A DNA stretch of 64,000 bases from Enterococcus sp. BWB1-3 (GTDB lineage Bacteria; Bacillota; Bacilli; Lactobacillales; Enterococcaceae): NCBI RefSeq assembly GCF_016745275.1, contig NZ_JADOEP010000002.1, forward strand, positions 169,027-233,026, read 5' to 3'. The notes below the pieces were generated by a model. The model was not told the DNA's origin. It searched no databases and worked only from the letters and a program-made list of their open reading frames with translations. Made by a program: the position numbers and the translations under genes. Positions 9,120 to 17,673 of the stretch are shown piece by piece; the first letter of the stretch is position 1; each line of letters begins with the position of its first letter.

Positions 9120-11800
9120 TAGTCAGCCTCCCCAAAGCCAATCGTACGAATTTCACAGGGCTTCAATTGATTAGAATATTTCTGTTTCTGGTCTTCTTCC
9201 AGCAGATTCAACAGAAAAAGCTGTTCTTTATCTTTTTTGATTGTCAAATCAGCATGTTTATCAGATAGATTATACCCTCGAAGAACTAGCCGATTCTTTT
9301 CTTTACTGCGTTTTAAAGCTGTTACTGCAAACGTATCTCCTTCAACTATCAGATATTGATTGCAGCCAGGCAAGCTTCCTATTTGTCTGGGAAGCTGTTT
9401 TGTACTGAAAGGAATCTGCAGACTGTGAGCATGTCGATAGGTCTGGTAACGCTGATCAGGTCTTCCATGAAATTCAATTGCATAAGTAAATGTATGCTGC
9501 CCTATACATTGTGCTTCCGGAGTTGGAAACCAGCCCCAGTCGCCCAGCTCTCCTGTACATCGAAGCAGTGTCAGCGCAATAGTATCTTCAATAATTTCAT
9601 ATTCATTCAAACCGATATTGGATACGGTTACACCAAAATATGAATCGTGAAGGTTTACAAATGCATGCTGATGCTGAGGGTTCGCAGGGTTTTCCCAATG
9701 GCTGGATACCTTGTTGGGTCGTACAACTGCTTCATAAATACTGTCAGCTTCATGTGTTTCAGCTTTTATCCCTGTCGGAAAAAGAACACGCAGACGATGA
9801 TCTTTCGCTTGATTGTCAATCGTTGTTTCGAATCCTACATGTTTATTTACACGATCAATTGTAATCAGCGTCTCAATAGTAAATGGCACCATCTCCTTTG
9901 AACGTTGTGCCTTTCGGTATCGAAAATCAACAACAGCTTTCTGTTCCTCTTCCAATAATTCATCTGCTGATTTGGGAATTCTCAATGTTTGAGTCAGACA
10001 AATTTTTCCGCAGATATCAGAATTTTCCATTATTTTAATGTTATGAGTAAAATTTGTTGAAAGAATTGCCTGATCTCCTTCAGGCTGCTTAAAAATATAC
10101 TCATTGGCAATATCTCCCACATCTTCAAAGACCAGCAGGTTTTCCACTGTTTTTCCTGTTCCTTTATCAGTGATTGCTATACTGCCGTCTGCAGCAACTT
10201 CAACCTTTACCTGTTCGTTTTCCAATATCCTGCCATTTGCATGAACCAGTTTTACTTTTTCATTTTCTTTTTTTCCTTCTACAAGTGCCAATGTTTCCCA
10301 TGAAAATTCTGCCATCTCAGAGGTCTCGACACTCACTGTCACAAAACGTTTCATAAAAGGGATACGAAACGCATCTTTTGGAAGTTCATAATCAAATAGA
10401 ACTTCTTCAGTGGTAATGGAGGCATTCACTGTGTCGCCAAATTGATTTATCACATAGTAGTCTCTGGAAGGCTGATTTTTTAACATGCTGTATAACTGTA
10501 CCGGCAAACCTTCTTTAAATGTTTTTCGCTCCAGCTCAATTTCCACCACCGCAATCCCTGCTCTTTTCTGACCAGATGTATTGAAAATAACAAAGGGTCT
10601 GCTGTTTTCCGGAAATCCAGAGGTATCCATTGCTTCTACCAAACTGGCTGCTGCTTCCTCTGCGAGATACTTTCCAACCTCATTCGCTTTTTGAAATCTC
10701 ATCATCATTTCACGGTGCACCTCATCAAGAGAACAGCCGCAGATACTATCATGAGGATGATTCTGCATTAGTGTCTTCCATGCATAATCCAAAGTATCAT
10801 GATCGTATTTCCCGGTCAGCTCATATGCCATAGCAGCTAAAGGCTCACTAATATTTTCGAGTTGTCTTGATACTTGTGTATTCCATTGCTTGAGATAAAC
10901 TCTGGAAGAAGCTGTATTCGCCAACGTAAACCAGCCATCTGTCTCCTGACTTGTCAATTCCCCAGTGACAGTTCCCAAGTCTTCTGGCAACTCTTTTTGT
11001 ACTTCTTTCAAATATTCTGTAAAACCAGCATGAATAAATTCATAATCCGGAAAAAGTCTGTTCGCTGTGTGAATTGCTTTTGTAATATCCTTTTGAACAG
11101 GCTGATGATCAACTCCATTCATCATAAGATAATGTCTGGTTGAGCCGAATCTTTCAACTTCTGCCAGCTTTTGCTCCCAAAAAATTTTTGCTTCTTCTTC
11201 ATTCACTGGTATTTCATTACCGTTTGAATACCAGTTGGCAAATAATAAACCAAAGATTCTGCTTCCATCCGGTCCTTCCCAAAACATTTCAGAGTACTGA
11301 GATGTAAAATGATCATCTGACAAAACCTCATTATCAAACCCGATTGGCTTTACGCCTCGACCAAAAGCCGCACTTTTCAGCCCAGCCTGAAGCATCATCT
11401 GCGGCGTCTGTCCCATATTTCCAAAAGTGTCTGGAAAATAGCCCAAAGCAACTGGTGTACCCCACTTTTTACTTTCTTCCATGCCAATCAGCATATTTCT
11501 GGTATTCGATTCAGAACTAATTAAAAAGTCATCCTGAAGAATATAAAAAGGACCAATCTGTAGTTTTCCTTCAGCAATTGCCCGCTGAACGGCTGCCCTT
11601 TTTTCCGGACGTACCTGCAGATAATCATCCAAAATAATTGTTTGACCATCCAAATGAAAACTTTTAAACTCAGGATCTGTTTCAAACAGCTCCAGCAAAT
11701 CATCCATCAGCTCAATTAAACGCATGTGGTGCTGCTCGTATGGCAGATACCATTCCCGGTCCCAGTGACTGTGTGATACAATATATACTTTTTTCTTCAT
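9119..11800 (-). CDS. GH38 alpha-mannosidase
   Basis: Large cytoplasmic glycosidase of about 893 residues. The N-terminal catalytic barrel begins KVYIVSHSHWDREWYLPYE, with the zinc-binding His and Asp. The nucleophile Asp lies in YFPDTFGNMGQTPQ, and the three-helix domain follows with NHPHDSICGCSLDEVHREM. The C-terminal half is beta-rich, as in the family. There is no signal peptide. The start is ambiguous: ATG at 11800 (MKKKVYIV) sits 10 nt after GGAAGG, ATG at 11806 is closer to it, and a TTG at 11818 also reads in frame. GH38 enzymes remove terminal alpha-mannose residues, commonly alpha-1,3 in Gram-positive homologues. It lies between the GH125 and kinase genes in one operon. Confidence 0.93.
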   Translation of the reverse strand: MKKKVYIVSHSHWDREWYLPYEQHHMRLIELMDDLLELFETDPEFKSFHLDGQTIILDDYLQVRPEKRAAVQRAIAEGKLQIGPFYILQDDFLISSESNTRNMLIGMEESKKWGTPVALGYFPDTFGNMGQTPQMMLQAGLKSAAFGRGVKPIGFDNEVLSDDHFTSQYSEMFWEGPDGSRIFGLLFANWYSNGNEIPVNEEEAKIFWEQKLAEVERFGSTRHYLMMNGVDHQPVQKDITKAIHTANRLFPDYEFIHAGFTEYLKEVQKELPEDLGTVTGELTSQETDGWFTLANTASSRVYLKQWNTQVSRQLENISEPLAAMAYELTGKYDHDTLDYAWKTLMQNHPHDSICGCSLDEVHREMMMRFQKANEVGKYLAEEAAASLVEAMDTSGFPENSRPFVIFNTSGQKRAGIAVVEIELERKTFKEGLPVQLYSMLKNQPSRDYYVINQFGDTVNASITTEEVLFDYELPKDAFRIPFMKRFVTVSVETSEMAEFSWETLALVEGKKENEKVKLVHANGRILENEQVKVEVAADGSIAITDKGTGKTVENLLVFEDVGDIANEYIFKQPEGDQAILSTNFTHNIKIMENSDICGKICLTQTLRIPKSADELLEEEQKAVVDFRYRKAQRSKEMVPFTIETLITIDRVNKHVGFETTIDNQAKDHRLRVLFPTGIKAETHEADSIYEAVVRPNKVSSHWENPANPQHQHAFVNLHDSYFGVTVSNIGLNEYEIIEDTIALTLLRCTGELGDWGWFPTPEAQCIGQHTFTYAIEFHGRPDQRYQTYRHAHSLQIPFSTKQLPRQIGSLPGCNQYLIVEGDTFAVTALKRSKEKNRLVLRGYNLSDKHADLTIKKDKEQLFLLNLLEEDQKQKYSNQLKPCEIRTIGFGEAD

Positions 11801-11828
11801 TCCCATCTTTCCTTCCAAAGGTTATCCA

Positions 11829-13118
11829 TTATTTTTCAACTCGGATATCAAAATAATCCATCACTAACTCACAAAACATCATATTTGCCCAAGAAAACCA
11901 TTCTCTTGTATACTGATTCGGATCATTCACATCAAAGCCTTCATGCATGAGGTGCGTTCCGGCATCGGTTGCTGTCAACAAATTAAGGATACGCTCCTTT
12001 TCCTTTTTATCCGAAACAGTCATACCTTCCATTGCCAGCGCAATAGGCCAGACATAATTTTCCGGTGTATGAGAGCTGCCAATTCCTTTGGCAAAAGCTC
12101 CTTCATAGTAATAAGGATTTTCTTTACTTAACAATGTTCGACGAGTCGCCTGGTAAGCCTCATCTTCCTCAGAAAGATACCCCAAATAAGGAGCAGCAAT
12201 CAGATTAGGAACATTACTGTCATCCATAACTGTCGCATTTCCTTTTCCATCCACCTCATAGGCAAAAACCTTTTCTCCTGCCTGATTCCTTGTGATTCCG
12301 TAAATAGTAATTCCCCGCTGAATCTCCTCTTTCAATATTTTTGCCTGTTCAACAACTTTTTTATCCTTCAGTACCGAGCTGAATAGTTCTTCCAGATACC
12401 CCAAAATAACCACTGCAAACATATTGGAAGGTACCAGATAGCCGTACTTGCAAGCATCATCACTTGGTCTGAAACCGGACCAGGTCATACCTGTTGGAAA
12501 AATCTCTGCACCTCTGCCGCTATTGATCAGCGTATCTTCAGTTCTTGACGTGTCACGTGTAAAGCGATAAGGGGAATTTGCATGATTTTGTTCGGTACGA
12601 AATACATGCAGGATTTTTTTAATTCCTTCGACAAATTCTTGATTAAATTGATCTGTACGTCCGGTATTTTTAAAAAGCAGGTATGCCAGCTGAACCGGAT
12701 AGCAAAGTGAATCAATTTCATATTTACGCTCCCATACCCAGTCATTCATCTCCGTATGGTCAGTTTGATGGCCGGCACCATCTGCACTTTCATTAAAAGC
12801 ATTTGCATAAGGATCAATATTGATACATTGAAACTGTTTTTTTACTAAACCGCTAATCATATCTGCTAACTCTTCATCTTCTTTCGCAATCACTAGATAA
12901 GGTCTTACTTGTGCAGTAGAATCACGCAGCCACATCGCCGGAATATCTCCTGTTAATAAAAAGGTCGTACCATCTTCATGTCTCTTTACGGTAGTTAAAA
13001 GTGTATCGGCAAATGCAGCATTAAAATTTTCTGCCCAATCCTTATGCTCTTCTCCGCATTTTTCTGTAATCTCCTTCATGAATTTCTCCACCGAACTTGG
13101 TATGCTTTTATATACCAT
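11829..13118 (-). CDS. GH125 exo-alpha-1,6-mannosidase
   Basis: Cytoplasmic enzyme of 429 residues from the former DUF1237 family. The conserved [18 protein letters not shown] segment near residue 60 carries the acidic catalytic residue. Other family blocks are [36 protein letters not shown] and [24 protein letters not shown]125 enzymes are inverting, metal-independent and specific for non-reducing alpha-1,6-mannose, so they complement GH38 and GH92 in dismantling high-mannose glycans. It is first in the minus-strand operon, with GAGGAG 10 nt ahead of the ATG and a sigma-A promoter at 13164-13192. Confidence 0.94.
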   Translation of the reverse strand: MVYKSIPSSVEKFMKEITEKCGEEHKDWAENFNAAFADTLLTTVKRHEDGTTFLLTGDIPAMWLRDSTAQVRPYLVIAKEDEELADMISGLVKKQFQCINIDPYANAFNESADGAGHQTDHTEMNDWVWERKYEIDSLCYPVQLAYLLFKNTGRTDQFNQEFVEGIKKILHVFRTEQNHANSPYRFTRDTSRTEDTLINSGRGAEIFPTGMTWSGFRPSDDACKYGYLVPSNMFAVVILGYLEELFSSVLKDKKVVEQAKILKEEIQRGITIYGITRNQAGEKVFAYEVDGKGNATVMDDSNVPNLIAAPYLGYLSEEDEAYQATRRTLLSKENPYYYEGAFAKGIGSSHTPENYVWPIALAMEGMTVSDKKEKERILNLLTATDAGTHLMHEGFDVNDPNQYTREWFSWANMMFCELVMDYFDIRVEK

Positions 13119-13140
13119 TTACTATTCACTCCTCGTTTAT

Positions 13141-13150
13141 TGATATATCA
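13141..13150. promoter_or_regulatory. Candidate operator TGATATATCA (GH125 side)
   Basis: A perfect 10-bp palindrome in the leader of the GH125 operon, identical to the one at 13250-13259 ahead of the divergent regulator gene. Two identical palindromes in one divergent control region make it a likely operator of the GntR-type regulator, which would block elongation or initiation from here. Confidence 0.65.
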
Positions 13151-13163
13151 TTTAGATGTACTC

Positions 13164-13192
13164 AGTATAGCCGTATTTTCTATGTATGTCTA
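13164..13192 (-). promoter_or_regulatory. Sigma-A promoter of the mannosidase operon
   Basis: On the minus strand TAGACA, a 17-bp spacer and TATACT precede the GH125 gene. The expected start of transcription is near 13157, just ahead of the palindrome at 13141-13150. Confidence 0.75.
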
Positions 13193-13228
13193 TCTTTTTT
13201 TTAATTAAAAAGGTTTTCAATTATCCAG

Positions 13229-13259
13229 TGATATGTTATCATCAAAATATGATATATCA
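13229..13259. promoter_or_regulatory. Candidate operators ahead of the GntR/GH92 genes
   Basis: TGATATGTTATCA (13229-13241) and TGATATATCA (13250-13259) lie between a -35-like TTTTCA (about 13214-13219) and the regulator start. The TATCAT inside the first element is spaced 17 bp from that -35 and could be the -10. The arrangement suggests autorepression and joint control of both transcripts. Confidence 0.6.
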
Positions 13260-13280
13260 AATCAAGAGGTGTAATCGATT

Positions 13281-14309
13281 ATGAAACAACCCTTATACAA
13301 ACTTATTTATGGAGATCTCCGAAAATTGATTGAAACCGGAAGTCTGGCTCCGGAAAGTAAGGTTCCTACCGAAATGGAACTTTCTGAAAAATATCAGGTA
13401 AGCCGTATTACATCAAAACGAGCGTTAACAGAGCTTGAAAACGAAGGATACATTTATCGGGAGCAAGGACGAGGCAGCTTTGTAAAAAATCGGAAAAGTA
13501 AAACAGAACAAACAGGAAAAATTCTTTTTATTTTGCCTTTTGCCAACGATCTGTCTTTAGGTAATTTCAATGAAGGCATTTATCCAGTTATCCAAAAGCA
13601 TGGCTTCGAATTACTGATGACGCCTTCTGATTATTTGGAACAACACACTGCGCAAATGATTATTAAGGAATTTGACGGACTGATTTACTACGCAGTCAAT
13701 ACTGAAACACAGCTCGACCTCCTTTTTGAGCTGTCTGTACTAGAGTTTCCAGTTGTTACATTAGACAAGAAACTATACGACTTTTCATTCCCAGCGGTAC
13801 TGTCAGATAATTTTCAAGGCGGGCAATTGGCTGCTGGTCATTTAATCGAAAGTGGTCATCAAAGAATTGGCTATATTTTTGGAGAAATACATCATCCTCA
13901 AACTGTCCGACAACGCTATTTAGGTTATGTTGATGCATTAAACAAAAAGGATCTGACTTTTCGAACAAAGTTAAATGACACTGAAGCGGCGATCTCAACT
14001 GCGGTAGAGTACATTCGTTCCAATCAGCTGACTGCAGCTGTCTGTGAAAATGATTTAATCGCTATTGAACTCATGAGGCAGCTTAAGCAGGCGGACTATC
14101 AAATTCCGGCAGATTTTTCTGTTATTGGCTTTGATGATATTCAGGCAGCTTCTCTAGTTGAACCGCCGCTAACAACTGTGGCACAGGATTTCGCTGAATT
14201 GGGTCAGCTGGCCGGTTCTAAAATTGTTGCTCTTATACAGAATCAAACAACTCCTGATGAGAAGGTTCCAGTAAAGCTTATTTTACGGCAATCCACTATT
14301 AACGAATAA
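13281..14309 (+). CDS. GntR-type regulator with PBP1-like sugar sensor
   Basis: Transcription factor of 342 residues. The N-terminal winged helix (about 1-68) has the GntR signature PTEMELSEKYQVSRITSKRALTELENEGYI, split by normal loop variation. The C-terminal 270 residues are a periplasmic-binding-protein-like effector domain of the LacI/AraR type, with VIGFDDIQAASLVEPPLTTV near the end. This is the AraR architecture: DNA release on binding a sugar. It is divergent from the GH125 operon and 15 bp upstream of GH92, so it is the probable local repressor. The effector is probably mannose, a mannobiose or a phosphorylated derivative (inferred). An AAGAGGTG site lies ahead of the ATG. Confidence 0.88.
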   Translation: MKQPLYKLIYGDLRKLIETGSLAPESKVPTEMELSEKYQVSRITSKRALTELENEGYIYREQGRGSFVKNRKSKTEQTGKILFILPFANDLSLGNFNEGIYPVIQKHGFELLMTPSDYLEQHTAQMIIKEFDGLIYYAVNTETQLDLLFELSVLEFPVVTLDKKLYDFSFPAVLSDNFQGGQLAAGHLIESGHQRIGYIFGEIHHPQTVRQRYLGYVDALNKKDLTFRTKLNDTEAAISTAVEYIRSNQLTAAVCENDLIAIELMRQLKQADYQIPADFSVIGFDDIQAASLVEPPLTTVAQDFAELGQLAGSKIVALIQNQTTPDEKVPVKLILRQSTINE

Positions 14310-14324
14310 GGAGCTTAGTACAGC

Positions 14325-16463
14325 ATGAAAATTTCAACAATCGATACAAGGCATGGAACAGACAATCAATACAGCTTTTCTCACGGTAATTGCCTGCCCT
14401 ATACAGGTGTTCCTTTTGGTATGAATTTTTTCGCACCACAGACAACTGACCAAAAAGGGAGCTGGTGGTTTCATCCAGATGACCGTATTTTTCAAGGATT
14501 CCGTATTACCCATCAGCCCAGTCCCTGGATGGGCGATTTCAGCCATCTGATTCTGCTCCCCATAAGTGGTGAGCTTAGTGAAAATAATCTATTCCATGCT
14601 CAAAGCTCTTATCGTCCGGAAGACAGCACATTCAATCCTGCTTGTTTGGAAATCACAAGCAGCCGTTATCAGATTCATTCTCAGCTGATTCCCAGCATGT
14701 ATGGCGCATTGCTCTCTTTATCCGGCATCCAAGAGCATGGCGGACTAGCTCTTTCTCTGCCTGGCCGTTATAAAATAAAAAAAATAGATAAAACGACTGT
14801 TTCCGGAGAAATCATTAATTTTTCCGGATGTGAAGATAAGAATTTCACTTTTTACTTTATCCTCCGCTTTGAAGATGACCTGACGATAATTGAAGGTCCG
14901 ACTGAGGGTAAAGACGGCTTCGTTATTCTTAGATTTGGTGATGCCGCTGAGCAAACAATCCAACTCGCCGCCTCTTTTATTTCTGCGGAGCAGGCTCAAC
15001 TGAATTTATCACGAGAAGAAGACTTGTCAAAAGTAGATTTCCTTTCCCGAGCCCAATCTGCATGGGAAGATTACTTAAATAGGATAGAAATTACTCATCA
15101 TGACCAGAAACAGGTATCTGCTTTTTATCATGCGCTGTATCGAACATTTCTATTCCCCCAAACCTTTTATGAATTAAATGAAAAAGAACTGCCTGTCCAC
15201 TATGACACATTTAATCAAACCATTCGAGAAGGTGTCTTTTATACAAATAATGGATTTTGGGATACGTTTCGAACCGTGTATCCTTTATATTCCTTAATTG
15301 CTTCAGACAAGTACGGTGAAATGCTGGAAGGCTTTTTAAACAGCTATAAAGAAACAGGTTTTCTGCCTAAATGGCTTTCTCCTGATGAGCGCGGAATGAT
15401 GCCGGGCACACTGATTGATGCAGTCATTGCTGATGCAGCGATTAAAGGAATTCGTCCGGATTTGATGCCTGCCTTTTTGCAGGCAATGAAAAAAGCAGCG
15501 ACAGATCAAAGTAATCACGAAAACTATGGTCGTCACGGGACAAACGATTATTTATCCTATGGCTATGTTCCAAGCACGTATCACGAATCTGTTAATCACA
15601 CACTGGATTATTGCTACAGTGATTTTTGTATACATCAAGTGGCCTCCCTACTTGGAGATCCAGATGCTGCAGATTATAGAAAACAGGCAAAAAATTATAC
15701 TCATTTATTTGATAGTGAAACTGGATTTATGCGTGCAAAAGATGTAGACGGTCAATTTCGTGAAGCTTTTGACTCTCATTGTTGGGGAACAGACTACGCT
15801 GAAGGGAGTGCCTGGCAAAATAGCTTTGCTGTTTATCATGATTTTGCGGGTTTAATCGATAAATATGGCGGTAAAGAACACTTTGAGAAGAAGCTGATTG
15901 CGCTTTGTAATCAAAAGCCTTTGTATAAAACAGGAGGCTACGGCTTCGAAATTCATGAAATGAGTGAGATGGCGGCAATAGAGTTCGGACAGGTAGCACT
16001 ATCAAATCAGCCAAGCTTCCACCTTCCTTATTTATTCAATTACCTGGGCAAGCCTGAAATGGCACAGCCTATGATCAAACAACTAATGAGCCAATGCTTC
16101 AGCAGCACTGCTCAGGGGTATCCAGGAGATGAGGATAATGGCAGCATGTCTTGCTGGTTCATCTTCAGTTCTCTAGGCTTCTATCCTGTTACTGCCGGCA
16201 GTGGAGAATATGTCATCGGTATCCCTTTATTTGATAAAGCTGAAATCCAACTATCAAGCGGCAATACACTTACTATTACAAGTACTCCTAATCAGATTCA
16301 GCAGCAGTTTGTTCATGAAGTGAAACGAAATAATGTCAGCCACCCTTCACTGTTCTTTGTACACAGTGATTTAGAAAAGGGCGGTTCTATCGATTATCAT
16401 TTGGGTATCGTGCCTAATCCAAAAAAATATACAGAAGAACAATTACCTTTTAGCCTTGGATAA
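14325..16463 (+). CDS. GH92 family enzyme with Glu-to-Gln change at the acid site
   Basis: Cytoplasmic GH92 protein of 712 residues, the usual family length, without signal peptide. Family blocks visible are FSHGNCLPYTGVPFGMNFFAP at the N-terminus (split in two motifs), the central VFYTNNGFWDTFRTVYPL, and the C-terminal PGDEDNGSMSCWFIFSSLGFYP carrying the calcium and general-base region. Ordinary GH92 alpha-mannosidases have a Glu general acid in a GNEPS-type motif. This protein reads LSNQPSFHLPYLF, with Gln562 (CAG, 16008-16010). The GH92 member that uncaps mannose-1-phospho-6-mannose is reported to have Gln at this place. The enzyme may therefore cleave phosphomannosyl linkages rather than alpha-1,2-mannose; it could also be impaired. 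It is co-transcribed with the regulator. Confidence 0.9.
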   Translation: MKISTIDTRHGTDNQYSFSHGNCLPYTGVPFGMNFFAPQTTDQKGSWWFHPDDRIFQGFRITHQPSPWMGDFSHLILLPISGELSENNLFHAQSSYRPEDSTFNPACLEITSSRYQIHSQLIPSMYGALLSLSGIQEHGGLALSLPGRYKIKKIDKTTVSGEIINFSGCEDKNFTFYFILRFEDDLTIIEGPTEGKDGFVILRFGDAAEQTIQLAASFISAEQAQLNLSREEDLSKVDFLSRAQSAWEDYLNRIEITHHDQKQVSAFYHALYRTFLFPQTFYELNEKELPVHYDTFNQTIREGVFYTNNGFWDTFRTVYPLYSLIASDKYGEMLEGFLNSYKETGFLPKWLSPDERGMMPGTLIDAVIADAAIKGIRPDLMPAFLQAMKKAATDQSNHENYGRHGTNDYLSYGYVPSTYHESVNHTLDYCYSDFCIHQVASLLGDPDAADYRKQAKNYTHLFDSETGFMRAKDVDGQFREAFDSHCWGTDYAEGSAWQNSFAVYHDFAGLIDKYGGKEHFEKKLIALCNQKPLYKTGGYGFEIHEMSEMAAIEFGQVALSNQPSFHLPYLFNYLGKPEMAQPMIKQLMSQCFSSTAQGYPGDEDNGSMSCWFIFSSLGFYPVTAGSGEYVIGIPLFDKAEIQLSSGNTLTITSTPNQIQQQFVHEVKRNNVSHPSLFFVHSDLEKGGSIDYHLGIVPNPKKYTEEQLPFSLG

Positions 16464-16510
16464 ATACAGAAACAGCTGGGAAAGAAAAGTTTCCCAGCTG
16501 TTTCTGTATT
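16463..16510 (+). terminator. Strong hairpin after GH92
   Basis: Perfect 21-bp stem (AATACAGAAACAGCTGGGAA arm and its complement) with the 6-nt loop GAAAAG, starting at the stop codon. The T-run after it is short. It should end the regulator/GH92 transcript. Confidence 0.8.
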
Positions 16511-16525
16511 TCAATTTATGATTCT

Positions 16526-16571
16526 AAAAAAGACTACGGACAAGCACCCCTTCCAGGTCCCAGTCCGTAAT
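16526..16571 (-). terminator. Probable original groESL terminator, displaced
   Basis: On the minus strand ATTACGGAC pairs with GTCCGTAGT and is followed by CTTTTTT. No minus-strand gene ends nearby, but the last codons of groEL are repeated 40 bp upstream (16611-16624). This is where the native terminator would lie if an element had inserted at the groEL 3' end and pushed it away. Confidence 0.6.
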
Positions 16572-16610
16572 CTTCCACTCATACTGCATTGTATTTTCTA
16601 TTTCAGCCTA

Positions 16611-16624
16611 TTACATCATGCCGC
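16611..16624 (-). repeat. Distal copy of the groEL 3'-end repeat (att-like)
   Basis: TTACATCATGCCGC, identical to 19189-19202. Read on the minus strand it gives GGC ATG ATG TAA. The in-frame codons just upstream read LGLMSGMM-stop, like a GroEL tail, then homology ends. Confidence 0.65.
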
Positions 16625-16789
16625 TCATCAGTCCGAGCTTAATATGACAGGGGTCACTAGCTTAAAAGACCATGAAATAAGGGATTCTAGCTATTAAATT
16701 TCATTTTAAGAATCCCGCTGGTAGGGACTAGCAGAAAAGTTTTGCCCTATAAATGATCAAAATAAGTTCAAGATGATTCATAAAACCCA

Positions 16790-16818
16790 TTGAATGACAC
16801 GTGTTTATCACGTATAAT
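16790..16818 (+). promoter_or_regulatory. Promoter and operator of hicA
   Basis: TTGAAT, a 17-bp spacer and TATAAT. The spacer contains the inverted repeat ACGTG-TTTAT-CACGT (16799-16813), placed where a bound repressor would cover both boxes. HicB antitoxins autoregulate in this way, so it is a candidate HicB operator. Confidence 0.75.
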
Positions 16819-16841
16819 AATATGTACAAAGGAGGCTTGGA

Positions 16842-17015
16842 ATGAAAACTAGGGACCTAGTAAAGCTATTCAAGAATAACGGTTGGTGGTTCTTGAGACA
16901 CGGAAGCAATCATGACATCTACACCAACGGTAAAAAAACAGAAGAAATTGTTCGACATCGTGAAACAAATGAAAGACTGGCAAAAGCATTAATCAGGAAG
17001 TACGGACTCAAATAA
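16842..17015 (+). CDS. hicA: HicA-family mRNA interferase toxin
   Basis: A 57-residue protein starting MKTRDLVKLFKNNGWWFLRH, with the family core GSNHDIYTNG; the His of this motif is catalytic in HicA RNases. HicA toxins cleave mRNA and are held inactive by HicB, encoded 57 bp downstream. An AAAGGAGG site precedes the ATG. It is too short for common gene-length cut-offs. The pair is the only clearly intact functional unit in the remnant element and may stabilise it in the chromosome. Confidence 0.88.
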   Translation: MKTRDLVKLFKNNGWWFLRHGSNHDIYTNGKKTEEIVRHRETNERLAKALIRKYGLK

Positions 17016-17029
17016 GCCCCTCTGCTTCA

Positions 17030-17044
17030 TTGTAAATTATACAA
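17030..17044. promoter_or_regulatory. Inverted repeat ahead of hicB
   Basis: TTGTAAATTATACAA is a near-palindrome (TTGTA/TACAA arms) in the hicA-hicB gap. It may be an operator or an internal control site that lets hicB be expressed separately. Confidence 0.35.
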
Positions 17045-17072
17045 TAATAAACAAAAGAAAGGAAAATATATT

Positions 17073-17474
17073 ATGACAAATAAATTTGTATATCCAGTTA
17101 TATTAAACTATGAAAAAGATAAATCCGGTTATGATTATTTTGTATCTATTCCAGATTTTGAAGGGTTCACACAAGGCAAAGATGTGGCCGATGCTATTTC
17201 TATGGCACGGGACTATATCGGAAATATGTTAATCGAATTTGAAAAAGAAGGGAAACCATTCCCTGAATCAAATGCTACTAAATATGACTTAAAAGAAAAC
17301 GATATGGAAACCTTAGTGGATATTGATTTGACTCGTTTCAAAGCTCAATCTAAAAACGTTGTAGTGAAAAAAACTCTTTCTATTCCAAAATATTTGAATG
17401 AATTAGGCAACGAAGCTGGAATAAATTTCTCCGCAACTCTTACTGAAGCATTGAAAGAAAAACTAGGCGTATAA
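17073..17474 (+). CDS. hicB: HicB-family antitoxin
   Basis: Antitoxin of 133 residues. The N-terminal half is a degraded RNase-H-like HicB fold with YFVSIPDFEGFTQGKDVADAI, which binds HicA. The C-terminal part (about 100-133) has a ribbon-helix-helix-like DNA-binding segment, KKTLSIPKYLNELGNEAGI and following residues. It would both neutralise HicA and repress the shared promoter. A GAAAGGAAA ribosome site precedes the ATG. Confidence 0.87.
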   Translation: MTNKFVYPVILNYEKDKSGYDYFVSIPDFEGFTQGKDVADAISMARDYIGNMLIEFEKEGKPFPESNATKYDLKENDMETLVDIDLTRFKAQSKNVVVKKTLSIPKYLNELGNEAGINFSATLTEALKEKLGV

Positions 17475-17518
17475 AAAAAGGAAGGTCCGGCATCACGCTG
17501 GTCCTTCTTTTTATTTTT
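17472..17518 (+). terminator. Terminator after hicAB
   Basis: GAAGGTCC and GGTCCTTC arms (one mismatch) flank an 11-nt loop, followed by a T-rich run TTTTTATTTTTT. Confidence 0.6.
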
Positions 17519-17574
17519 TACAACCAAGTACATACAATGCTAACACACTTTACCTTTTTCGAAAAATATGTAAA

Positions 17575-17602
17575 TAAAAAGACCATCTCAGACAAGATGA
17601 TC
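17575..17602 (-). terminator. Orphan minus-strand terminator
   Basis: On the minus strand GATCATCT / AGATGGTC (one mismatch) is followed by TTTTTATTT. It sits just beyond the lysin-like fragment at 17674-17701, as a late-transcript terminator of the lost prophage would. Confidence 0.55.
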
Positions 17603-17673
17603 AAATAAAAAGAAACGTTACTCAAATAAGCAACAATGAAAAAATAAAAAGTTATTGGTTAACTTCATATATA

